Assembly: GCF_032854445.1 (NCBI RefSeq)
Contig: NC_088303.1
Location: 9,619,501-9,683,500 of the forward strand
Source: Liolophura sinensis
Lineage: Eukaryota; Mollusca; Polyplacophora; Chitonida; Chitonidae
DNA length: 64,000 nt
Reading direction: 5' to 3'
Within the stretch, counting starts at the first letter, position 1. Every line of letters begins with the position of its first letter. Positions 26,001 through 38,000 of this stretch are shown here, in pieces. The position numbers and the translations under genes are program-made. The notes beneath the pieces are model-generated. The model was not told the origin of the DNA, made no database searches, and worked only from the letters and a program-made list of their open reading frames with translations.

Positions 26001-29000
26001 CCCCAGCCCCTGACTCTCAGCTCTCCAGAACTGGACGTTCAAATCGGCCCCTGCCGTCACCGCTGCTACCGTATTGAATTTTAGCCTCTACATGGAGAGT
26101 GGAAGGGGCAATGGAAAATCTTACTGAAGCAGTCTCATTCCAGCATGTGCACCGCGTACAAACCCAATAGCAAATGTTATTCAATAATGCCACTGGGCCA
26201 GGCAAGGAAAAACAGTGCAGTGTGCCACTAGCCTAGTTTTCTCAGGGTAGCTCTCTTTCTGTGAGCCCAAGTGACTCCACTCTCTATACAGACTACAACC
26301 CAACCAGCATGTGTATACCCTTCGCAAAGCTTGCAGTCCCTCAACACACAATATTGACATATTATGTAATCATAATTACATACGTTTTTCTGCAATAAAA
26401 TATTCATAAAGCTCTGCCCTACCTAAGCAACTACATGGACGGAGAAGGCAAATGTGGCATTTGAAAACCTTGTGAGAAATGTGTATGTTATGTAACCACA
26501 TTCAGCTGTATTCAGCTCATTTGATTTCCCTCCCTCTTCAAATAAGGCCACTGGTTAAAAAAGGAATGGCTGTTTTTTTCAGGCCGCCTGTTTTTTATTG
26601 CCGCACAAGAGTCAGGCTCCGGGAGCCAGGGTATGTCTGCTAGGCAGGGGCTGTGTGGAGCCAGGGTGGCCGTATGCACACGCACATGCGCTATGACGTA
26701 ATCAGCCCAATAAATGTATGAAGGCCGGGGAAAAAATCGACAGCCACCACCACGGCAGAAAAAGGTTTTAGCAGTCCATTAAGGCTTCTTTCCCCCTCAG
26801 CCTATTTTTACCCAACTGTCGTTTTCAGAAACAAACTGGCCACCAGGCCAGCTGAAATACGGCACAAACAACAGCTAGAGGGAAATGAATGAAACAGAAA
26901 GGTGTGGTTGTTTTCGACTTACCTGTAGATCCAGTGGGACTGGTCATGTCAGTGGGTCCCTGGAAGAGAGAGTAGATAGACCACATTAGTCCTTGTATAG
27001 ATTCAACGCTTCACGTTAAATTGCCGCCGGTTTGTGTGAAATCCCGCAGTCACCATTAAACCTTCTCACCATTCCCCAACGCACATCAGCTTCTCTATCC
27101 CTCGCACAAATTGACAAATCTGTCGATTCATATTCCTTTCAAATATGCGAAACAACCCCCGTATAAATTATGCGGCATTTTAACTTGTTTCCCCCTTAAA
27201 AAAAATTGCCTGACAACACACAGTTACGTCGAACCATGCACACTGCAACTCTGCAGCCTCCAATTTTTGCTGTACTTTTTTCAATGGGCCATTTTTTTGT
27301 GCCCTAAACTAGAGGTTAACGTAACGAGCCATACATGAAAAACACCACAAATAAAAACAAGCTGTCCCAAATTAAATTTATCATTTTTGGTGAGCAGAAA
27401 AAATTATAATATCACGTCAAGAAATAATCTCTTAATTCATATTTGACTACATATGTGTCACTCACTAATCTTATTTGAAAATGTTTTTTAAATATTTTTT
27501 CCTTAGCAATAAGCAGCTGCATGAGAGTACCACGGAGAAACTGACGAAGAGGCTGTAATAGTCTGCTTTGAATTTTTCATGCATACATTCACATACATAG
27601 TGAACTGGCAGCTACTCAGAGCTTAGATTCAATACTGGCTCCTAAGCTACTAACTAGCGCATTGAAATTTCTCCTTCATTGTTTTTTCTTTTTTTCCTTT
27701 TTGTTTTTAATAACTATGAAAATGACGTCCTATATTTTTAAAGAACAAAATAAAAAAGATTCATTCAGTTACCAGACATAACAATTGTGAATTAGCATAA
27801 CTTCATTCTCTGATAAGCAGTTGAGTTAATTCAAGTCAAAATCAACACATAAGTGATCAAAATAAATACTATGTCAATAATTCATAACTGAATTAAATGC
27901 GTTCATCATTAGCTACATGCACATTTTGACAATTGTTCTCCACCAAATTTTAGCTTAAACATAAAAATACACAGAAATATGATGAAATTATGAAAATAGT
28001 AGTTTAAGAGTAGGCACTTGTGGTTGTAGTAACACTGGTAAAAATAACAATAATAGCTATAAAAAAACCAATAAGCTTTTTGATGGATATAATAATATAA
28101 AATGACTGCAATTTATCCGAAGGCCAGTAGAGGGATGCAGATATTAGATTAATATTCTTGATAAATTAATGGTTGTCATCAATAATGTTTCAGAACTAAG
28201 ATGTTTTCTTCAAAAGTACAAAAATGCAGAGTGGTGTAATCAGACTGGACAGTCAGGCCATTTAATCAATTATTAAAGCAATGTCAGGTGATGTATCTTA
28301 CTAGGTTTATAAAATATACAAAGGAGCTGTTACTTCAGTAGCAAATACTTTAGTTTACATAGAAAAGACACTTATGAAACTAACACAAATTCATTATTTT
28401 GACTGACTGAAATCATATTCAATATCTTTTTGAAGCAAAATTATTCAGAGTACAGGACACAACAACCCCCCCCCCCCCCCCACCCAACCTGCAAAAATAA
28501 AAATAAATATATAATAACAAAAAAAAGTCTATACATGATTCAACATAAACAGTGTTAAGGTCACAGTGTTCAAAGGTTTGGCATTAAATCTGAGAATTCC
28601 CGACTTAATTGAAAATAGCCTGAAAATAGAAAGAGCTTAGCCACCCACAGCTAAACCACACTCAATGCAAGCTTCCATTAAAATAACTGCCAACATTTTT
28701 TTCTCCTGTCTTTTTCTTCTTTTTCTTTTCAGGCTTTTTGTACAGGTTCCATAAAAGTAATGGTTGCTATTAGCAATTTGGAATGCAGGAATAATAACAC
28801 TCACCGAATTACAGAAATATTAACTATATGTAATTTATGCACACTTGTGGGACTAGCACTCGGGTTAAATATGAACAATAGCATGAAGGAAGCTTTTTAC
28901 TGCTCACAGAGCTACTGAGTCATTCTACGTTCATATCTATGCAGAATATTATACACTGGGTTAAGTTTTTTTTCTCTTGAAGTCAACAGTAAAAAATAAA

Positions 29001-32000
29001 AACAGCAACAACAACAAAAAAAACATAAAAACAAAAACAAAAAAATAGATAGATAGAAAGAAAAAAAAGCCCCAAAAGGTTTCACTTTGAAGCACATTTT
29101 TGTCTACTGTCCTATTGCAGGCATACACAGATCACCATATTCTGCCCAACTAAATTGCTATTTTTACCCTCAAATAACTGCATTACAAAACATTTACTGA
29201 TTTCATTGCGGTTAACCGTAATTCTGCAGCCTTTTTGCAGTTTATAGAAAGTTGATAGAAACATACTCTGAAGGCATTATTGATATTCAGTGTAAGACTA
29301 TACTTAAATTATACTTTCTGTGAAGCCCTGAAACTGGCCTATCCAATTAATGTAACTTCGTCTCCAAATCAAATGAAAAAAGTGCATAAACTTCACTGAA
29401 AGTTACTCTTTCATGTGTGAAAAGGTTGACGAATTAGGGTGCTGAAGATTATCTCATGCATGAGATACCCGTGTTCATGTGGTGCGAAGCCCAACCTGTG
29501 CCAGGAACATGACAGATCTCCAGACCAATGGATGTAACGGGAGCTTCACTGAAACACACCACCTGAGGGTTTGGACTTTCTGACAGCAAACCAACACCTT
29601 ATACCACTGAGCCAGTCTGGATTCAGCACATAACAGGGCAGTACACATGTCCACATTGGTATGCAAAAACACATAACCTTCTCAAAATGAGTCAAAATAC
29701 CTAGATAGTGATATAAGATGAAGTAAAGTTTTCAGATCACTGCTGAACCCTAGCCTGGTGTTCTTTTTTTCAACTAGCAACATAAGGCAGGGGGTGTTAT
29801 TTCCTGATTTATGTCTTCCACAGGGATACTCTTCCCACTAAGCCATCAACACGAAACTTTGTCTTTTACGGCACCTATGAGACTGCAACCTGAAAACACA
29901 AATTAGCTGCTTCCACTCACTATCATAGGATGATCACACTGTATTTAACTAGAATAGTTCGTCAACATGAGGTATATTACCATCTAACAAGCGTCCTCAA
30001 CGCCCAGAAGTGAAAATGCTTTTAATACTTCTGTATTTATTACAGAAAGGCACAAAACAAAAAGAATTAATTATAGGATGTCTTTCAAAAATAAAAGTGA
30101 GATGTACAATTCCAGCTGCCACTGCAGAATTGCCAACGATGGCCGCATGATTATCAGCTACATGAACAGACAGATAGACAGACAGACAGAATGATTTTCA
30201 GAAGCCATGAAATGGGCTGGATTTGCTAAGGATTCCACACAGTGACATCGGACCTTTGGACATTTGTGAGATTTTCTATCACTGGACATCTGGTGGGTGA
30301 CATCACAAGGAGTAAGGAAACAAAATAACCCAGTGAGTTGCCTGCTGGGTGCTCTCCCCTAAAGGTCTATCTCAACCCTGTGCCATGGGGCCACTCTAGG
30401 TTACAACATGGGGATGTTTTTTACCATCTTTAAAGCCTGGTTATTTATTATAAGAGGAGGGTGTTCAGTTCTGAGGTGCTAGCTGCTGAGGATGAGGAAC
30501 AGCCTGCCTCCCTGTTCCAGTGTTGTGCAGACTGGAGACCCCATCCCAGCCACCATAACACAAACCACATGGCAGTATTTTGACTGTACAGCAGGATAAG
30601 CATCACAACACCCGCCACATGGCTTCAGTCTGCTGTGAACAGCTGCCAACATACTCTTGCTATTCCTTTAATCGCCCTCCCTCCCGCATGCTCGATTATG
30701 TCAAATCCTTTTGCAAATACCATTATTAACGTTAAGGGATCTAAACTGGCACTGGGTAAACAGTATTAAATGAAAACATTTCAGTTTAAACACCAAAGAC
30801 ATTTTGAACAATTCTAAAACTTCAAAGCATAACTTTAATTTGCTCACTGACACATAGATGAAAAATCTTGTTTAGAGGTAATTCTTATATTTCTTAAAAT
30901 TTAATTTTGGACAAAACATTGCATGATTGGCTGGTCAAAGAAAGTAAATAAGTAAAATAAGTAAATTAAATTTGTTTTTTCCCTTCCTACCACTGTTGTC
31001 AATAACCGAGTGTAATAATATTGTTTATAAATGTACAAAACTATGCTTTTTCCAACTTACAAGGTTTTATTTCTCTGGTGACCTTGACCATACACATTAT
31101 TCTGTTTGCCATTATTTCTGTTATAAAAAGCTGTTTCACCATTCTGGTGATTTACATGTATTTACAAATTTATTACTTAGACTAGAGCTTACATCCACGA
31201 TTATTTCATCTTATTACGATCCAAGAGGAAGTCAGACCTCCTAACTGATTTGAGCGACAGTTTGTAACATTGATTCAGTCAACCTTTTGAACAAAATCTG
31301 ACACATGTATTCTACAGTGTGCAATTCTTGATTTTCTTGATGCCATTCTTGGAAGTAGCTTACTAACACAGCAGTAAATATAGAAGGAAATCAGGACCAA
31401 GTGCTGTCACCATGCTGTTGGGTGTTATTCTGTTTTCTTCTGGTTCTTATGTCACAGAAACCCTCACATCACTGCATAAATGTGATACTCGTACTAGGTA
31501 AAACAAAAATTCTGATATTGCAAAAAAAGTTAATGGTCTAAAACCATCTCAAGATGTCCTCTCAGATAAAAATGCTGCATCCTTATTGTGAAAGCAATAG
31601 CTATTTATTTGTTATCTACTTGCAAATTCAGAAAACAAAAATACAAGATTACATGTTGAAAGCTTAGAAAGTAGTGTTCGGAGCGATGGGTGGGTTGGGG
31701 AAGGGGAGGGGAGTGTCCAATTCTTGGAAGAGCGAGCAGATTGGAGTGACAACCTCAGTCTGTTACCAAGCATGACTGGATGGTTAGCAACAGCTGTTGA
31801 ATTCTCCCAACACTTCAAAATCCCCTTCTGTAAAACCCACTGAGATTCCCCAATCTCAGGCATACCCCTTAAATATTTTATTGCTGGAAAAACTGTGAGA
31901 TATTGAGAAAACCTCAGTATCTTTTAACAGAAGCAAAATTATGTTGCTTTACAAAAAACTGCATCCAGACACTGTTCTGGCCACACACAGTGGAATATGA

Positions 32001-35000
32001 AAAAAATAATAAAATAATAACTGATCAAGAAGATAATTTTATACTTAAAAAAAGTTACACTATTGAGGTAAAAAAACATCCCAATCTTTTTCATTCTGAG
32101 TATACACAAAAAATCCAGATTCTAACAACAAATATTTAACAAAGCTAAACCAAAAAGGCTTCTTTATGAACCATCAAGCTACATGACAACTCCTTGCCTT
32201 TAATTTATGCCAAGAAATAAATATTTTATGCAACTAAAAATTGCTTTCTGTTGAAAAATTCTTATTGTTTCGAATTACAGATTCACAGCCAGAATTAACA
32301 GCCTATTCCCCAGGTGTGAAAAGGTAAACCACTGTAGCCCTCAACTACAAATGTCTTGAATATTATTCTAAAACCATTTTTTTCAATAAAACGCCTTAAA
32401 GAAAATTGATTAGTTAATTACTGACAAAAGCGTGTCTGGATATTCTTTAAAAAAACATGACCTTTCACTTTCTTTGATGACTGAACAATTTAGAAGTCCA
32501 TGACAGACATGGCACCCACAAAAGTACCCAGCTAAGTTTCTCAGGATACAAACACTGCAGCAGCAGTTGCAACATGTGGAGGTCTACCAAACCAAACATG
32601 AGCAGTTGTGCTAGCTACAATGGTGGGAAAACATGCATGTGGAAGGCGGCTGAAAGCACACAATGATTTGTCACACAAGATAGGCCTTTGTTACCAAAGT
32701 GACCGACTTCCCACAGAAACCAACACCCATCTGGAACCAATCAAAATGTAGATGTAGTCTGGGTTAAAACTACCATAGACTGGGGCAATGGGTCAACCAT
32801 AGGTCAGCCCAAAGCCCTGCTATTCCTGTCCCAAGACAGCTGAAGTCAACACAACTGGTCAGAACTGGGAAGGAGGGGTCAGCCAAGGTGAACTTCTGCA
32901 GGCCCCACATTTCCCCTAATTCCTGCATCATATGATGTCTACAATCACTATACATATAATTACAAACATTACTTAAAGGCAACCACTTGAACTTCATGGG
33001 ATTCACTGGTATGAAATTTTGACATTACAAAAACATATTTCTTTTTTAAGTAAGTCTTTTTCTGTGAAAGTTTCAAATCACAGTTCATCTAAAAAAAAAG
33101 CATTCTTTTGAAAGGAGCTCCACCCCACTCCATATTACTCATATTTTACTTCTCACATCCCTATTCAGTTGAAATATACTACCCCATTCTTTTTATTCCA
33201 GGCTTAATCAGTAACTTATTTACTATCAAATTCTGATCGAACATTTCATAGCATCTTTTTCATCTTGCAGGGATGATGACTGCATATGTCAGTAACCTTT
33301 TCAGTCATCCTTACCTGAGGCCAGAGACACACCTCCTCCCGCTGGTGCCGGTCAGTCATCCCAAGGCCACCGGTGTAACATTCAGGGCTGAAAAATACAA
33401 CAAGAACCCACACATATAGTAGCCATTTAATTAACTAGTTACTACAACACACGCATATATTATCTGCTTGACTCAATTGTGTTTCACTCAAAAAAAGACA
33501 TTCATACAATAATTATATTTAATTGACACCCATCCAATAGTACCTGAATGTTTCACTGATGCTTTAAACAACTAAACACACCCATCCAATAGTACTTGAA
33601 TGTTTTATTGGAGTTTTACACAACTAAAAACACCAATCCAACAGTACTTGAATGTTTCATTGGTGCTTTAAACAACTAACCACACCCATCCAATTGTACT
33701 TGAATGTTTCATTGGTGCTTTAAACAACTAAACACACCCATCCAACAGTACTTGAATGTTTCATTGATGCTTTAAACAACTAAACACACCCATCCAACAG
33801 TACTTGAATGTTTCATTGATGCTTTAAACAACTAAAAACGCCCATCCAATTGTACTTGAATGTTTCATTGGTGCTCTAAACAACTAAACACACCCATCCA
33901 ACAGTACTTGAATGTTTCATTGGTGTTTTACACAGCTAAACACACCCATCCAATTGTACTTGAAAGTTTCATTGGTGCTTTACACAACTAAACACACCCA
34001 TCCAATAGAAGCTCAACCGAACATTATAAGATTCTTTGATGTTTTTTACAGAATTAATACATTAGCCATTTATATGTATCACTGTGGTGTTGAACAGTGG
34101 TCAAGATTGTTGCTAGTTGTAGGGCTGAAGGAAACATATAGCAGAGTCTGATGAATCCTTAGATATATACCTCAGCAAGTTACGGCTGCAAGATTGTAAT
34201 GAATGGATTCTTGCTCTTATTATTATTTTGTAGAGCTTGGAAAATTAATGTTGGAATTAAGAGACAAACTGACATTTAAGTGTGAATGTTTGTCCTATTT
34301 TATTTATTTATTTATTTGGTAAGTGTTTTACGCCGTACTCAAGAACATTTCATTACATGACGGCGGTCAGCATTATGGTGGAGGGAAACTAGGCAGAGCC
34401 TGGGGTAAAACCATGACCCTCTGCAGGTTGCTGGAGACCTTCCCATGTATGGCTGGAGAGGAAGCCAGCATGAGCTGGAATTGAACTCACAGTGACTGCA
34501 TTGGTGAGAGGCTCCTGGGCCTTTAATCTAATCCCCTCCTATTTTAATATAATTTCATAAAAAAGGACATATTTCATCTAAATAACACATTCACTGTAAA
34601 TGTGCATTGTAAATTCAGCTTCACACTAGTCATTATGTTGTGATATGTACTTTAAATAATTAATACCTACCATATAAAATCTCAATCAGAGTGCACTATT
34701 TGCTGTCTTATCTCTTGTAATATAGGCCTAATTTTCCAAACAATAGCATGTATTTTTTTGGTGTCAGACAAATGTAAATGCATACATTTGTGATTCTAAC
34801 AAAGTTTCTAATTTCAAGAAACCAGATGTGTAAGATTTACTGTAGTAGAACCATCTTAACTAACCACAGGTTAAGACACAGCCATGATTCAGCAAAGTGT
34901 GTGTGCATGTGAATATACATACAGGCACCTTGACTTCTTCTCAAATATTCACAATGCCTCTAGGTCTACACACATGGGTACTACACAGCAAAGTTATCAG

Positions 35001-38000
35001 TTATATAAGGGTGCACACTTACATCAGTATATTCAGTGTCTAAATGGGATTAGCTAAACAGAGCACTGTAAGCCCATCTGCCAGCTTTATGCTGCCATCC
35101 TCAAAACTCACATAATACAGATCTACACATCTTATGGGTTATAATTACCTGTAGTTAACCAGGGCCCTCATGATTTCTGTGTGAGAGAGTGAGGACAGGT
35201 GAAAAGAAGTTACCTAATACTTGACCCCAAGGTCAACACAGGAGTCTTAATCCCCTTCCCCATCTCCTGCCCTCCCCACCCTCCAGCCCCCGCCATTATC
35301 AACATGAGCTATAACATGTACTCCCGACAGACATAGCTGTAATCCACTTCTCACATCACAATCGCGATGCGGATTTCACCTCAGCCAACAACTGCCCTGC
35401 TCGACCCTTAGTTCCTTTTCATGCCCTAACCCCTCCCTCCTCTCCCATCCCCTCAACACTTTTCTCGACATTTTATACTTGGATTGATTTCTTTTAATTG
35501 TTCCCTCATGTCCAACCTTAATTCACAATGTCAATTACTATGTAAAAAAAAACCTTTGTTAACAAAAAAAACACTTGCAAAAAATAAATCATATCAGAAA
35601 AAAAGTTTGAAGAATCTATTTTGCCACATGTCTTTAGCCTTAAGGTTAGATTTAGATTTAGAGCTTAAAACTGTGTAACTCAATTAAATATTTGCTAAAG
35701 TTTAGTCCCTCCAGTTAAGGATAAGCAACAGACTTTTCTATTTACCTAATATCCTCCCCCCTCAAGCAGTGTACACCTTGATGAAAGCTTACTGATTTAA
35801 CTGATTTATATAGCTCCAACAAGCTGCATGTAACAGATAATACTTCAAACTTAACGCTGATGGTGTGCCCTCAAAAAAGACAAGCCTGTTGGGAGAAGGC
35901 TAATAGATGAACATCCATTATCCAGCCTGATATCACACGCAGTTTTATGCAGTTCACAGATGCTAACATTTTGTAATTTAAAAGACTTCCGGACAGGTCT
36001 CCATGTTATGCAGAAAGTTATGAAATGTTTCTGTATAAAAATCAAACAAACATTAAAATATGTCTAGACTCTAGACTTATTTTTGTATCAAGATTTTACA
36101 TCATAGTTTTGATCAGAACACTCCTGTATAATATGAGTGCACATTCGCACATTGTCACTGCTTTGTGTCTGACAGTTTAAATGCCCTGCAGTATGGTGTC
36201 ACATATCACAGTATGCCACACACAATGACAAGGGACACAACTCCATCACCTTTATCTCAGCAGATTTTACATGCCTTGTCAGAACTGATTTCCACTGAAC
36301 CTTATATCAGCACGGGACCATACCTATGTACATGTAGGTAACATCAGAACAGTGAGAAATTAATGCTAGTTTAATTTACTAGCAAATATAATACATGTGC
36401 TGCACAGAGAAGTCAATCATATTTATTCTTTTTTATTATTAACATTTTAACAGCTTAGCTAAACTTCCTTAGGTACTGAATTGAAGAATGTTGTTCCTAA
36501 TTTTTTAATTGTGGTCGTATGACAGTTGCATGTGACGTATGTGAATGACGCCAGTGTCACAGCCCTAGGAGAAGGGGGTAACAACATTCTATACAAATGT
36601 CACTTTAAAAGACGTGAACCGTAGCCACTGGGCTAACATAAAATTAATCTGTAGATGCAAATTACACAACTAGCGCTAATTAGAGTACACTAAAACAGGT
36701 GTCAAAGGGGAGAGAATATGATACATATGAAGTGTTTAAATGCCGTGTTTCCCTGGCGCAAGCCTCAGGGGAGAATTTCTACACTCCCTTCAAACTCTAC
36801 CATTCGGAAAATTTGTTACGAGCAAATAAAAAAAACACAAGAGGGTGAGGGGGCGAAAGAAACCACCATCGCAATATTGCCAACAATTGCTTTCATTTTA
36901 TCCCTATGGCCATTTGATTAAGCCGAAAGAAATTAATAAACTCCCCTGAAATATGGTGATATGATGTCAATTTTGTGTGAAGATCTTCTAGTTTCGGCTT
37001 TCAAGCCTTTTTAAATATGAGGTAATTTCTACCTTAACCTGGAGCGCTCAGGAGAGCGGCATTTTTTGTCATTCTATGGTCAAACTGCGCTTACCATTGT
37101 CATGTCACTGACCTTTACCTTATTGTGAAAATTTAGTGCGAAGAAAAATTGATTTTCCATAACAGTGGCTAAAAAAATGAGTACTGTTATTGCATATTTT
37201 CTCCTGAAAAACGTCAAACAAGTCCCTCTGGCAGCCAAAGACAATGGTGTAACACATCAGTGAAGTGAGGAGGATGGAAGAAGTGTAGAGTAACTAGCAT
37301 TGTAGAGGTAACTGGACTGATAACTCCTGGTCTGTGATGACAGAGGGAGAGAATAGGTAAAAACCACTTACAATCTTTCAACATTTTTAACTCATTACCT
37401 GGAAAACGCATTTCGCCAGGTTTTACTGGGTCATCTGTCCTAAATAAAACTCTCATGGCAAAGTGCGGAATTCATTTCTCTTCAGCCAATTAAACCATTA
37501 ATAAATATTTCATGGGGAGCCCATGTGAGAATGAATCCATCTAACAGGTCTTGCTTTCAGGGGCCAATGATCGAGCAAGACTTTCATTCATTTCCGTCGA
37601 CACCGAGGAAGGAAACTGATTTTTTCCCGTATTTTCTTCTTTCAGCAATGCATTTCCTCCCACTATTCATTCCTCTTCCAGTGTAGAGGCACCGCTCTAT
37701 CAAGTCCTCACACACACGCAGAAAAACGGAATCGGTTGCAGTTTTTACACAGCAGGTTTACTAATTTATCCCTCTAACAATTCATGAAACCAACCTTTGC
37801 AGTAACATAAAACCCACCACAATGATGATTTAAAAGAATTTTTAAAAAAGCCAAAGAACACTGAAAAGAAAAAATAAAAAGAAAAAAATTTTTTTTTCAA
37901 AATAACTATTACAAAAAAAAAAGGGGGGGAAATCCCCATTAGAACAACTGACATAAGGCTTCACTATACTACTGCAGCTTGCTTTTGGCGCAGAATTATA

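Larger units (their letters stand above)
13641..26922 (-). other. Intron 4 of the rotund-like gene
   Basis: 13.3 kb. It holds homopolymer C or G tracts (13878-13890, 15014-15025, 15616-15636), a 50-bp array near 22 kb, a SINE tail fragment at 23.6 kb, and a CpG-richer segment at about 26560-26900 close to exon 4. The rest is AT-rich with no gene recognised. The longest non-repeat open frame (24597-25016, plus) has no motif and no splice support. Confidence 0.8.
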
